Positions 1-8,987 of a stretch of 35,029 nucleotides of DNA are shown piece by piece. Position 1 is the stretch's first letter; every line of letters begins with the position of its first letter. The DNA is taken from positions 1-35,029 of the forward strand of contig JADFYG010000006.1 of NCBI GenBank assembly GCA_015233155.1, read 5' to 3'. This DNA comes from Candidatus Rifleibacteriota bacterium. Its GTDB lineage: Bacteria > Muiribacteriota > Ozemobacteria > Ozemobacterales > Ozemobacteraceae. The translations under genes were made by a program, and so were the position numbers. The notes below the pieces were generated by a model that was not told the DNA's origin, searched no databases, and saw only the letters and a list, made by a program, of their open reading frames with translations.

Positions 1-84
1 AGTACAGAGGAGGGAGAGTGAACGCTTACCTTATTTTAAGTCTCCAACCATTCGCATTGCTCAAACAAGGGAGGTGAGGAAAAC

Positions 85-156
85 ATGCCTACAGACTCAA
101 ATAATCGTTCTAGAAAAAACCTAGCCCCACCAAAACAGTCCATCAAAAATTCATGA
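85..156 (+). CDS. Possible 23-codon small ORF
   Basis: An ATG at 85 is preceded by a purine-rich stretch (GGGAGGTGAGG, 70-80) at normal Shine-Dalgarno spacing and opens a 23-codon frame ending in TGA at 154-156. The peptide starts MPTDSNNRSRKN and is polar and basic, with no membrane segment. I do not recognise it. The ribosome-binding site is the only support; it could be a leader peptide or chance. Confidence 0.2.
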   Translation: MPTDSNNRSRKNLAPPKQSIKNS

Positions 157-310
157 ACGGAGAGGGGCCGATTTCATCCAGAGTGGGAAAACTGTTTACC
201 GTGAAGTGTGGGAAAGCTACTTGCGTTTTGCGTCATTCCACTGGTAACCCAAATACAACGATGTCAGGATATGATAATTCCCAGCAAACATAATCTGGAA
301 ATAGAATCCC

Positions 311-333
311 CGAACGTTTTACATCAACGTTCG
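311..333. repeat. 8-bp inverted repeat (hairpin or operator candidate)
   Basis: CGAACGTT (311-318) and AACGTTCG (326-333) are perfect reverse complements separated by 7 bases. No T-run follows, so this is not a simple terminator. It could be a protein-binding palindrome or an RNA hairpin; the role is unknown. Confidence 0.35.
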
Positions 334-449
334 AGAATTTGAAGAGTGGAGGTGATCCACATCGGGGTAAATCATCGTAATATATCTAAGTATGGGCATA
401 ACTTCGCGATTTTTCTGGCCATCTTTTCTTATCTGTCACATGTTTGGAG

Positions 450-487
450 GCAAAATTCCTTGTGATTGAGAGAGGAATTTTGCTTTT
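450..487 (+). terminator. Rho-independent terminator-like stem-loop
   Basis: GCAAAATTCCT (450-460) and AGGAATTTTGC (473-483) form a perfect 11-bp stem with a 12-base loop, followed directly by TTTT (484-487). The stem is AT-rich, so its strength is uncertain. Its position fits either the end of an upstream transcript or attenuation before the efflux operon, whose first gene starts about 100 bases downstream. Confidence 0.55.
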
Positions 488-588
488 AGCTGATTACATA
501 TTTGTCATTTTGCTGTAATCTTCCTGTCATGTTTGTCTTGTAACATACGAGTAGTGTGTGATTGGTATCATACCGCGAGGTAAGAATC

Positions 589-1923
589 TTGAAATTATCG
601 ACAAGATCTATCCATCAATCAGGGAAGAATTGTTTATTCATCATTTTGTTTTGCCTCGTCATAGGCGTCGTTTTCGGTGAAGTCGCAACTCCATCGGCCG
701 TTTTATCTCCTGAAGACGCTGTTCAAATGGCACTCACACAAGCCTCCGTTTATCAGCAGGCCCGGTTTAATGAGAAGATTGCCGCCGAGGATTTGAAACA
801 GGCCAGAGCTGCATTTCTGCCCCGGGTTGCCGCTCCGGTCAGCGTAATCAGCAATTCCGCCGCTCACAATGGGGAAACGCCGGATCAGGTAAGTTTTATC
901 GGCGCCAATGCCCTTCATGACTATCAGGGTTGCGTTACTATTTCAGGCGAAATTGATATTGCCGGACGATTGCGTGCCACGCTCTCTCGGGCAAGAGCCC
1001 TGTTAAAAGCGGCAAAAGCCGGAACGGAAGCCGCCAGAAGGGCATTCGTTGAGGCTACTCAGGAAGCGTATTTTAACCTTGCATTGGCAGTGGCAAAACG
1101 CCAGTTCGCCGAGCAAAATCTGGCTTCAGCCAAAGAATTCGAGCACATTACCCAGCTTTTGTTCGGGGGACGGGAAATTGCCGAAGTCGATCTGGAGCGA
1201 GCCAGGCTTCAAGGCAGAACCCGGGTTGACGAACTTGAGCAGTCTCGTGCGGCTGAAGCCGCTGCAGTCGAGGGATTGCGCGTTTTTCTCGGCACTGATT
1301 CAACATTTCCCATTCAGGTAAAGGATCTTCTTTCCTGCTTACCAAACGAGGGAGAAATAGCGAGCTTCTCCGCGGACTCAATTGCCCGCCATCCGGAACT
1401 GGCCAGGCTTGAGGCGGAACGCATTGCAGCAGGTCAGGATCTGCGCATTGCACGTGCCGACCGCCGACCGCAGTTGTCATATGCCGTAAGCGGAGGAGCG
1501 GAAACTGATGCTCTCAATCAGGCTTCCATCAAGGAACACACAGGAACCCTCACGACTGTCAATTTCTCTCTTCCGATTTTTGATGGGAGCATGACAAAAA
1601 GCAAGGAGCGGCAAGCCCGTCTGCGACTTCAGGCAGCGGCTTCAGTTCAGTCGCAGACGCGGCGCGAACTGAGTCAGCAATTTTTTACCGCCAGATCCCA
1701 GGTTCTATCCGCCAGAGAACGCATTTTGAACGCGCAAAATGGTCTTGTCGACGCGGAAAAAAATTACCGGGTATCGATAGCCCGATATAAAGCAGGAGAA
1801 GCACCTGTTCTTGAAGTGACCGATGCCCAATCTACGCTCACCGCTCAAAAAATGGCACTGTTTCAGGCCATCGCGGATTACCAGGTTGGGCTTGCCCGAC
1901 TGAAGCAAGGGACTGCTCCATGA
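589..1923 (+). CDS. TolC-family outer-membrane efflux channel
   Basis: Predicted outer-membrane exit duct of a tripartite RND pump, 444 aa. A positively charged N-terminus and a hydrophobic stretch (FIILFCLVIGVVFG) form a signal peptide. Then come two repeats of long Ala/Gln/Arg-rich helices typical of OEP domains (e.g. AVQMALTQASVYQQARFNE near the start and QFFTARSQVLSARERILNAQ in the C-terminal half), with a conserved-looking end (YKAGEAPVLEVTDAQSTL). I chose TTG at 589 because GAGGT (577-581) sits 7 bases upstream; the frame stays open to another TTG at 562, which has no ribosome-binding site. The stop overlaps the adaptor start (ATGA at 1920-1923), so the genes are probably coupled. The substrate cannot be read from the sequence. 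Confidence 0.9.
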   Translation: MKLSTRSIHQSGKNCLFIILFCLVIGVVFGEVATPSAVLSPEDAVQMALTQASVYQQARFNEKIAAEDLKQARAAFLPRVAAPVSVISNSAAHNGETPDQVSFIGANALHDYQGCVTISGEIDIAGRLRATLSRARALLKAAKAGTEAARRAFVEATQEAYFNLALAVAKRQFAEQNLASAKEFEHITQLLFGGREIAEVDLERARLQGRTRVDELEQSRAAEAAAVEGLRVFLGTDSTFPIQVKDLLSCLPNEGEIASFSADSIARHPELARLEAERIAAGQDLRIARADRRPQLSYAVSGGAETDALNQASIKEHTGTLTTVNFSLPIFDGSMTKSKERQARLRLQAAASVQSQTRRELSQQFFTARSQVLSARERILNAQNGLVDAEKNYRVSIARYKAGEAPVLEVTDAQSTLTAQKMALFQAIADYQVGLARLKQGTAP

Positions 1924-3356
1924 CATCCTCTTCATTATTATATAAAAACGCAATAAATTTGGTATTACTGGGCGTGTCGCGTCGTGCTCCTGCGCTGCAA
2001 TACCTTACCTCACATGAGCAAATTTCAATGCCTATTTGTATAAGAAAATATACTGTTATTTTTCTTCTCGCATTTTTTATGACGTTTGCAGCGATTCCAG
2101 GTTCGTTGTTTGCCGAGGAGGAGCATGAATCCGCGGCAAGTGAACCCGTCCCCATTGTTAAAGTGACCCTTATCAAAATAGAACGCAAACCAATAGCCGA
2201 GGAAGTGTCCACACTGGGCACCGTTTTCCCTTCGAAACAAGCGGTCATCAGTGCCAAGATTCCCGGACAACTTCAGGGAGCTGCGTTGCTAAGCAACAAG
2301 AGCTTCAATGACCATGATCTCATCGCCACCCTCGAGTCCCGGGATCTCCAGGCCCAGCGGGATGAAGCCGCAGCCGCGCTCAAGGAAGCTCTCATCACGG
2401 CGCGGGGAGTCTCGATCGGAACGATTCCCCAGGCGGAAGCCCAGGCCGAGAAGGATTTGGCTGACGCCCGGGCGACTGTTGCAAATGCAAGCGCCACATA
2501 TGGCCGTCGCCAGACACTCTTTGACCTTGGAGGGCTGCCGGGAAAAGATCTGGATGCTTCCAGGCTCGAGCTGATTACGGCTCAGAATAATCTGAGACTG
2601 GTCGAAAAAAATTCCCGGCTTCGTCAAACCGCGCTTAACGCCAATGATAGAGAAATTTCCGAGGCCCGGGTCAGTCAGGCCAGGCATCACCTTGAGACAC
2701 TTGAGTCACAACTGAGCTATGCCGAAATTCGGGCACCTTTTTCCGGGGTTATCACCGAGCAATTTCAGTTTGACGGGGAGTTCGTAGTGGCCGGCACCCG
2801 TTTGTTCACTATTGCCGATCTTCAGGACGTTATCGTGAAGGCGCCTTTCGCTGATACCGTTGTGGCAAAGATTCACCTTGACGATCCCGCGACCGTTTTA
2901 ACGGCGGGAACCGCGGAGGAAGAGCTTACCGGTCGCATTTCGCTGATCAGCCGCTCAACGGATCCTCTCAATCGTACCATCGAAGTATGGATAGCAGTAA
3001 AAAATGAGAATGGAAAATTACGCGCCAATGGCGCTGCGAAAGTAGTTGTTGCGACCAGGCGAGTCGATGAGGCATTGGTTGCCCCGTTGTCAGCTATACT
3101 TCGTGATGAACCGACCTCGAACAACGGGAAGGTCATTGTGGTTGACGACAAGCTGATTGCCCATGAACGCAAAGTTGTTTCGGGTATTCAGTCCGGGGCA
3201 AGCATACAGATTGTTTCCGGAGTGAAGGAGGGCGAAATGGTTGTCGGTGAGGGAAGCTACTCGCTCGTCGAGGGAACGAAGGTTCAAACGGGCAGTTCCA
3301 CCGAGGAAAAGAGCGACGACGAAGCCGCCGAACAATCGGAGAAAAAGAAGCCTTGA
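1920..3356 (+). CDS. RND efflux periplasmic adaptor (membrane fusion protein)
   Basis: Adaptor that would bridge the RND permease and the outer-membrane channel. From ATG 1920 it is 478 aa. A hydrophobic secretion signal (VIFLLAFFMTFAAIPGSLFA) lies at about residues 45-65, so the mature protein begins near EEEHESA. Following it are the split lipoyl/barrel-sandwich half (TLGTVFPSKQAVISAKIPGQ), a long alpha-hairpin rich in Ala, Glu and Arg, the second lipoyl half (YAEIRAPFSGVITEQFQFDG), a beta-barrel and a membrane-proximal domain (LVAPLSAIL). The tail is acidic then Lys-rich. The start is ambiguous: ATG 1920 overlaps the previous stop and has AGGGA upstream, whereas ATG 2028 would give a conventional N-terminal signal peptide but has a weak ribosome-binding site. 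Function of the family is certain; substrate is unknown. Confidence 0.9.
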   Translation: MTSSSLLYKNAINLVLLGVSRRAPALQYLTSHEQISMPICIRKYTVIFLLAFFMTFAAIPGSLFAEEEHESAASEPVPIVKVTLIKIERKPIAEEVSTLGTVFPSKQAVISAKIPGQLQGAALLSNKSFNDHDLIATLESRDLQAQRDEAAAALKEALITARGVSIGTIPQAEAQAEKDLADARATVANASATYGRRQTLFDLGGLPGKDLDASRLELITAQNNLRLVEKNSRLRQTALNANDREISEARVSQARHHLETLESQLSYAEIRAPFSGVITEQFQFDGEFVVAGTRLFTIADLQDVIVKAPFADTVVAKIHLDDPATVLTAGTAEEELTGRISLISRSTDPLNRTIEVWIAVKNENGKLRANGAAKVVVATRRVDEALVAPLSAILRDEPTSNNGKVIVVDDKLIAHERKVVSGIQSGASIQIVSGVKEGEMVVGEGSYSLVEGTKVQTGSSTEEKSDDEAAEQSEKKKP

Positions 3357-6300
3357 ACTTCACCGGGTTTATCGCGAATCAATCCCGCGCTGTGCTGGTT
3401 TTTGTGGGTTTGTTGTGCGTGGCCGGCTTGTTTGCTGCTTTTCAGCTTACGATTGCCATATTTCCACAAACCAACTTTCCGCGGATAGCCATTCTCGTTG
3501 ACGATGGGGTCGAGCCCGCCGCAAAGATGCTGGTTTCGGTCACGCGGCCTATTGAAGAGGCCATGAACAGTATACCGGGGATCGTTCGCATCAAATCGAC
3601 GACCATGCGTGGAAGCACCGAAATCAGCCTGTTCTTCGATTGGAAGATAGATATTCTGCAGTCTCTGCAGCTGGTCCAGACACGGCTTTCCCAATTATCC
3701 TCCTCTCTTCCGCCCACGGCGGCGATTCGACAGGTCGATCGACTGACGTTTGCGGTTTTTCCGGTCACCGCTTTCAGCCTCATCTCCGATACCAGGGATT
3801 CCGCAAGCCTCCGGGATCTGGCCGCTAATGTCGTAAGGCCGCGCCTTACCCGGCTTCCCGGCATTTCACGAATAGGCGTCGCCGGAGGTGACGTACGTGA
3901 ATATCACATTTGCATCGATCCGGAGAAGCTTGCCGCCAGGGCTGTTTCTTCTCAGCAGGTGATCGATGCCGTAAAAAACTCGAATATCCTGGATTCGCCG
4001 GGGCTCATTGATGAAAATCATCATCTCGAACTGGCGCTGGTAAGCGGGCAAGCCAATACTCCGGATGATCTGAACAAAATCGTAATTGCCACGGTTGGTG
4101 GAAAGCCCATCACGATTGCGGATGTAGCTGCCATAAAAGAAGGGGTCGCCCCAAATTTTACGATTGTCACCGCCGATGGGCATCCCGCCGTTCTTCTGAA
4201 TATTTTGCGCCAGCCTGACGCCAATACTATTACGGTTGTTGAGGAAGTCAAAGCCGAGCTGGCATCCTTACGGGAACAACTTCCTGTTGATGTAAAGATC
4301 GCGCCTTTTTACGATCAATCTCTGTATATTAATGAATCGATTGATTCCGTGAGAGATTCCATCCTGGGCGGGCTCTTACTCTCTGTGGCGATTCTCTATG
4401 TGTTTCTGCAAAACTGGGGAACCACATTCGTCGCGGTTCTTGTCATTCCAGTGACGGTGTTGGCGACTATTCTGGCCATGTGGCTTGTCGGACTGAGTTT
4501 TGATCTGATGACCATGGGGGGACTGGCCGCTGCGATCGGTCTCGTCATCGACAATGCGATTGTCGTGGTGGAAAATATTTTTTTGCACAGGTCGCGGGGG
4601 GAGTCACGACGGGATGCGGTTCAACGCGCTGTATCTGAAATCATGGCCCCTCTTGTAAGCTCAACCATCACACCCGTGGTTGTGTTTCTCCCATTAACTC
4701 TGTTAACCGGCGTTACGGGGGTCTTCTTTCGCTCTCTGGCCCTGACCATGGCGGTAGCCCTTATAACATCGCTGGTTCTTGCTCTTTCATTCACCCCGGT
4801 TCTGGCACAGAGGTTTATTTCGATCAGTCGCGGACCCGGGAAAGATCGTGGACGTCCTGAAAATGAGCACGGAAAGTATCTCGGGGCAATCATTCGAGTC
4901 TACGAGTGGATTCTCCTGAGGGCGTTGAACCATCCGTTAATTGTACTGATATTGGTGGCTGCTATGGTTTTCGGAGCTTCCAGGTTATACACGAAAGTGG
5001 GCTCAGAATTTCTGCCTTCCTTTGATGAAAGCGCCTTTATTCTTGATTACGTCGCGCCACCCGGCTCTTCTCTTGCGGAAACCGATCGAATGCTTCTCCA
5101 TGTGGAAGACATGCTGAAAAAGACCCCGGAAGTCGAAAGTTATTCGCGCCGCACGGGCCTGCAACAAGGTGATCTGTCTATTACGGAGCCGAATACAGGG
5201 GATCTGATGGTAAAGCTAAAGCCCGGCCACATTCGTTCTACTGATGCGGTCAGCGATGAGCTGCGCGAAAAAATAGAAACCTCCGAACCGGCGCTCAGAA
5301 CCGAATTCATGGGAATTCTCGGAGATCTCATCGGAGATTTAACCAGTTCCCCTTCACCAATTGAAGTTAAGATTTTCAGTGAGGATACGGTGGCGCTTCG
5401 CCAAAAGGCCGTCGAAATCGCGAAAGTTCTGAAGAAAATCCCGGGACTGGTCGATGTCTTCGATGGGTTGGTGATCAGCGGCCCAGCCATTACATTCAAA
5501 GTCGATCCCCTGCGGGCGGCCGGTCTCGGAGTCACGGCGGAAGACGTTTCACAAACAGTAACGACAGCGCTTTCCGGGCAATCGCCCTCGTCACTTTTGC
5601 AGCGCAACCTGATGATTCCCATACGGGTCGTTCTTCCGCCGTCAGTCCGTTCCTCTACCGATGCCCTTCGTGGATTGATGCTGCGCTCCTCTTCAACCGG
5701 TTCCCTGTTTCGGCTGGATCAGGTCGCCAGTGTGGAAACCAATCCCGGACAGATGGAAATCCATCGTGAGGGGCTCCGGCAAACTGTCGCCGTGACCGCC
5801 CGTTTATCGGAAAGCGATCTTGGGTCAGCGATTGCGGCGGTGAAAGAACGGATAGCCCGCGATATAAAACTTCCTTCCGGAATGACTATTGAATTCGGAG
5901 GCCTGTATGAGGAACAGCAGACCAGTTTCCGGCAACTGATCATGGCCCTGCTTCTGGCGATCGTTCTGGTCTTCATCGTGCTTCTCGTCGAATTTAGATC
6001 TTTTGTCCACCCGATTGCCATCGTGGCCGGGTCATCTCTGGCTCTGGCCGGCGTTCTTGTTGCACTGTGGATCACGCATATAACACTGAATGTAGTTTCG
6101 TTGATGGGCATGATAATGGTTGTTGGCATTGTTGCGAAAAATGGAATATTGATGCTGGATTCCGTTGACGATCATCTCGCTTCCGGTATGGGGCTGACGG
6201 ATGCGTTGCTTCATTCCGGTCGACGGCGATTTCGGCCTGTGCTTATGACCTCGCTGGCAACGATTCTTGGAATGTTACCATTGGCATGCGCGGTTGGCGC

Positions 6301-6451
6301 CGGGGCGAAGCTCCTGCAACCCCTTGCTGTAGCGGTAATCGGCGGATTAACGGTCGCACTTTTGTTATCTTTGGTCCTGACCCCTATGGTTTTCTTTATT
6401 TTGCGGAAAGTAAAAAGCTGTACCGAAACCCAGGACAAGCATGCCGATTAA
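3353..6451 (+). CDS. RND-family efflux permease (inner membrane)
   Basis: Proton-driven inner-membrane pump of the HAE/AcrB-like RND family, 1032 aa, the usual length. TM1 (AVLVFVGLLCVAGLFAAFQL) is followed by FPQTNFP and the porter-domain motif PGIVRIKS. TM4 carries GLVIDNAIVVVEN: Asp400 matches the first proton-relay Asp of AcrB, while the second Asp is Asn401. TM10 contains GIVAKNGILMLD with the expected Lys. The C-terminal TM hairpins are intact (LATILGMLPLACAVGAGA). It starts at TTG 3353, overlapping the adaptor stop by four bases (TTGA), with GGAGA upstream. The three genes form a coupled operon encoding a complete tripartite pump. No heavy-metal (CzcA) signature stands out, so organic compounds are the likelier cargo; that is inference. 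Confidence 0.93.
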   Translation: MNFTGFIANQSRAVLVFVGLLCVAGLFAAFQLTIAIFPQTNFPRIAILVDDGVEPAAKMLVSVTRPIEEAMNSIPGIVRIKSTTMRGSTEISLFFDWKIDILQSLQLVQTRLSQLSSSLPPTAAIRQVDRLTFAVFPVTAFSLISDTRDSASLRDLAANVVRPRLTRLPGISRIGVAGGDVREYHICIDPEKLAARAVSSQQVIDAVKNSNILDSPGLIDENHHLELALVSGQANTPDDLNKIVIATVGGKPITIADVAAIKEGVAPNFTIVTADGHPAVLLNILRQPDANTITVVEEVKAELASLREQLPVDVKIAPFYDQSLYINESIDSVRDSILGGLLLSVAILYVFLQNWGTTFVAVLVIPVTVLATILAMWLVGLSFDLMTMGGLAAAIGLVIDNAIVVVENIFLHRSRGESRRDAVQRAVSEIMAPLVSSTITPVVVFLPLTLLTGVTGVFFRSLALTMAVALITSLVLALSFTPVLAQRFISISRGPGKDRGRPENEHGKYLGAIIRVYEWILLRALNHPLIVLILVAAMVFGASRLYTKVGSEFLPSFDESAFILDYVAPPGSSLAETDRMLLHVEDMLKKTPEVESYSRRTGLQQGDLSITEPNTGDLMVKLKPGHIRSTDAVSDELREKIETSEPALRTEFMGILGDLIGDLTSSPSPIEVKIFSEDTVALRQKAVEIAKVLKKIPGLVDVFDGLVISGPAITFKVDPLRAAGLGVTAEDVSQTVTTALSGQSPSSLLQRNLMIPIRVVLPPSVRSSTDALRGLMLRSSSTGSLFRLDQVASVETNPGQMEIHREGLRQTVAVTARLSESDLGSAIAAVKERIARDIKLPSGMTIEFGGLYEEQQTSFRQLIMALLLAIVLVFIVLLVEFRSFVHPIAIVAGSSLALAGVLVALWITHITLNVVSLMGMIMVVGIVAKNGILMLDSVDDHLASGMGLTDALLHSGRRRFRPVLMTSLATILGMLPLACAVGAGAKLLQPLAVAVIGGLTVALLLSLVLTPMVFFILRKVKSCTETQDKHAD

Positions 6452-6540
6452 GGATCAAGGGCATTTGTGATAGAATAAAGTCCGGCGCCAAGCCAAACTG
6501 CTTCAGGGAAATTGTAGAAATAAAATAATGCGAGAAGTTA

Positions 6541-8199
6541 ATGCAGGAATCTGACAGCCGCGTACACAAAGATTCGGCTGAAAATGCTCCGATGCCGGAA
6601 GTCGCCACATCGCTTGTTTCCAATGATGTGGTAAGCAGTGAGAAAACGTCAGCGGATGTTCCGAGGGCTGGCGATACAATTCATTGCGGCATTTCCACCC
6701 ATACATCGCAGCGTGATGCTGTTTTGAAATCATCCTCATCTTGCTCGGCAAAACCTTTGGATAAATTAATTCATATCTGTAGAAGCGAATTACGTTTCAT
6801 AAATGCAGATGGAAGAAGCGTCATACGCATCCCGCAATGGGGCGCTCTTCAGGGATTCAGTTTTGTGTCTCTCGTGGTAACAGGTATCGTAGCCATCGTG
6901 GCGATTTTTGCCTGGATTAGAGGAGCACCGACCGGCTGGATCGGCGCCGATATGCTTCTGTTTTTTTCAGTTTCACTTTATTTATTGATTCAGACCGTTC
7001 ATTACTACGAACTCGATCCGGAAGCAAAAACACTCCATTACTTTTATCGCAATCCGTTTTACTACGAGCAGCGTCAGATTCAATTACCAGAGGTCGCCGG
7101 AATCCAGACGACCCGCACTATTAAGAAATCCCTTATATTTCACCACAAGGTCGACGTCTCCAGTGTACTCATTCTTCGCAATGGTATAACACTGAATATT
7201 ATTTCGGAAAAATGCGGTTCTGGCTACCAGAATGCCTTTTTTCAGCAGATGGAAAGAACGAAAACTCTGGCCGATTGCATGGAATGGCCTTATTTTGAGA
7301 GTCATCTGAGATCAGTTGAAGATGCCACCGCATGGCGCGCCGCGACAAATTGCCCGGATTCCATTCTCAACATTCTTTGGGAAAACGAACTGGCAAACGT
7401 TGGATTGTCTCCGGTGAGCGGCACCATGGACGAGGTCAAAGTCGATCTTTCAACGGCACTGGAAAAAATTTGTCTGATGTTTGTTGGCTTCGTATTTGTC
7501 TTGACGACCGGCTTTCTTCTTTTCAGTGAATGGACAGTATTAAAAGACAATCCACGGCTATTCTATCTGCTTCTTTTGGATGCAGGCTCTATTTTAGTGA
7601 GTGTCTTTGCTGCATGGCGATGGCTGATCGATGAATACTACGTAATTGATATCAGGAATAAGCGGGTGCTTTTTTCATCGCGTATTCTATTTTTCAAAAG
7701 ACGCGAATGCATCGCGAACTTTTCGGAAGTTGCTTCCATTGCTCTTCAGGTTTCCCGTCAACCGGATGGTCGTGTCGCCGAAATGTCGATGAGTGACATT
7801 CTATTTTTTCTAACCAATTTTCAGGGAAATCCACAGCTTTATTATGCGGAACTTTTATTGAAGGACAATCGCGCGTTCCCTGTCACTGATGGAGCTGGCA
7901 GCCCCGAATTAGTGATACTAACTATTCTGGGAATCGCCGGGCTGATCGGTTGCCCATCCGTGGACAAGAAAGACTCGCCAAGGATCAGGAGTGGCGAAGA
8001 ATCGTATGATTCTTACGGCGTCTCGTCGGGAACACATTCAAATGACGTCATTAAGAAACTGCATTCTGAAAGAGACTCATTTCCCAATTGGTTTACCCCA
8101 CGGAGAACTGAGAATGAGCTGCGCTATTCTTCTTTCGGCCTTGCATGCATCATTCTTTTATTGATGATTTTGCACTATTTTCAATATGTATTTAGGTGA
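6541..8199 (+). CDS. Unrecognised membrane protein with internally duplicated TM-pair/beta module
   Basis: 552 aa, family not recognised. Residues 1-100 are polar, Ser-rich and probably cytoplasmic. A TM pair (about 105-126 and 134-153) is followed by a segment starting YYELDPEAKTLHYFYR and ending LPEVAGI (155-188). A second TM pair (about 310-329 and 338-360) is followed by a similar segment starting YYVIDIRNKRVLFSS and ending FSEVASI (366-400). The two blocks are about 211 residues apart and look like an internal duplication; the beta-rich segments resemble bacterial PH-like membrane domains in style only. A last TM lies at the C-terminus (ACIILLLMILHYFQYVF). It starts 89 bases after the RND permease, so it may be co-transcribed, but nothing ties it to efflux. 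Confidence 0.75.
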   Translation: MQESDSRVHKDSAENAPMPEVATSLVSNDVVSSEKTSADVPRAGDTIHCGISTHTSQRDAVLKSSSSCSAKPLDKLIHICRSELRFINADGRSVIRIPQWGALQGFSFVSLVVTGIVAIVAIFAWIRGAPTGWIGADMLLFFSVSLYLLIQTVHYYELDPEAKTLHYFYRNPFYYEQRQIQLPEVAGIQTTRTIKKSLIFHHKVDVSSVLILRNGITLNIISEKCGSGYQNAFFQQMERTKTLADCMEWPYFESHLRSVEDATAWRAATNCPDSILNILWENELANVGLSPVSGTMDEVKVDLSTALEKICLMFVGFVFVLTTGFLLFSEWTVLKDNPRLFYLLLLDAGSILVSVFAAWRWLIDEYYVIDIRNKRVLFSSRILFFKRRECIANFSEVASIALQVSRQPDGRVAEMSMSDILFFLTNFQGNPQLYYAELLLKDNRAFPVTDGAGSPELVILTILGIAGLIGCPSVDKKDSPRIRSGEESYDSYGVSSGTHSNDVIKKLHSERDSFPNWFTPRRTENELRYSSFGLACIILLLMILHYFQYVFR

Positions 8200-8342
8200 C
8201 TTGTCTCTGCGCAAGGGCAACCGCATTACAGGTTCAGGACGTGATCTCCGGGTGCGTCACTTTGCTCTTCTGTGTGCCCCGCGGTCACGCCCTGGCCTTA
8301 CTTACTGCTTACTGAATCGTGCTATAGGTCATTTCTGAGTTT

Positions 8343-8987
8343 CTAATGCGTTCGCTCCGTAGCTTGTACCGGTATAATTGAAGAGGCGCGATGTCGAAAT
8401 GCCCATGATATCAGTAGTATGCCGATAAATGTGAAAGTTATGTAATCGACCGGCACCGGCCCGGCCCAGTGTTTGTGCCACGGCACGAACTCAGGGGCAA
8501 AGCGGGCAATGCCGAATGCCGGATTCATGACGAACCAGAGGTAGTCTTCCGCAATCCAGAAAAGCATCAGAGATCCGATGATGCGGGCTTCGAGGCGAGC
8601 ACTCCAGACGCCGGTAGTAAAAATGCCCAGATGGAACACCAGAGCCATGAATGAAAATATCCACGCATGGTAACCCGTGATGGGACGACCACCCCAGAAG
8701 ATATCGAGCAGCCAGTGTTGTTCAATACGCCATGTCGGCAGATTGGCGGCCCATCCGGCTCCGCCTTCTATCTGAATCTCTACTTTAGCGAAAAACGCCG
8801 CAAGGATCAGTATCCAGGTCAGCAGAAGAACAATATTCACAGTTCGGCCGGGGCGCCAGACGTCGTTTCCCGATAACCACTCGCTATCACAGTTGCGTTT
8901 TTCGCCTGAAGTGCTGTTTAAGTGATTTACGGCTTTTTCGTCAGGTCGTTCTGAAGTGCTCATTTCCGAAAGGCCGGACTGCGTCAT
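8343..8987 (-). CDS. Unrecognised four-TM membrane protein
   Basis: 214 aa from the ATG at 8987 on the minus strand. That ATG overlaps the stop of the upstream glycosyltransferase (ATGA, 8987-8984), which decides the start; an in-frame ATG at 8963 is the alternative, and neither has a strong ribosome-binding site. Residues 1-48 are polar. TM segments fall at about 50-67, 107-125, 135-153 and 181-197. Between TM1 and TM2 is a Trp/Gly-rich stretch (EGGAGWAANLPTWR), followed by GGRPITGYHAW; conserved-looking polar residues in the membrane region include FHLG, AEDYLWFVMNPAFG and HKHW. I do not know the family. Coupling to a glycolipid-type glycosyltransferase suggests a role in the same membrane or envelope pathway, which is inference only. 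Confidence 0.7.
   Translation of the reverse strand: MTQSGLSEMSTSERPDEKAVNHLNSTSGEKRNCDSEWLSGNDVWRPGRTVNIVLLLTWILILAAFFAKVEIQIEGGAGWAANLPTWRIEQHWLLDIFWGGRPITGYHAWIFSFMALVFHLGIFTTGVWSARLEARIIGSLMLFWIAEDYLWFVMNPAFGIARFAPEFVPWHKHWAGPVPVDYITFTFIGILLISWAFRHRASSIIPVQATERTH

Larger units (their letters stand above)
1..588. other. Non-coding stretch upstream of the efflux operon
   Basis: No long reading frame is present. Plus-strand frame 2 is open from base 2 to a TAG at 122-124 and could be the last ~40 codons of an upstream gene, but nothing in it is recognisable. Apart from the small ORF, a hairpin at 311-333 and the terminator-like stem-loop at 450-487, I see an AT-rich stretch (488-560) that should contain the operon promoter. 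TGTCAT occurs twice there, but I cannot assign -35/-10 boxes with confidence. Confidence 0.4.

Noticed and set aside
562..588. Upstream TTG start giving a 453-residue TolC-family protein
   Set aside because: It has no ribosome-binding site, whereas TTG 589 has GAGGT 7 bases upstream and gives a standard signal peptide.
1148..1480. 110-codon minus-strand frame inside the TolC-family gene
   Set aside because: No family features; it is a shadow of the sense gene. The same applies to the other antisense frames inside the RND and cyclase genes.
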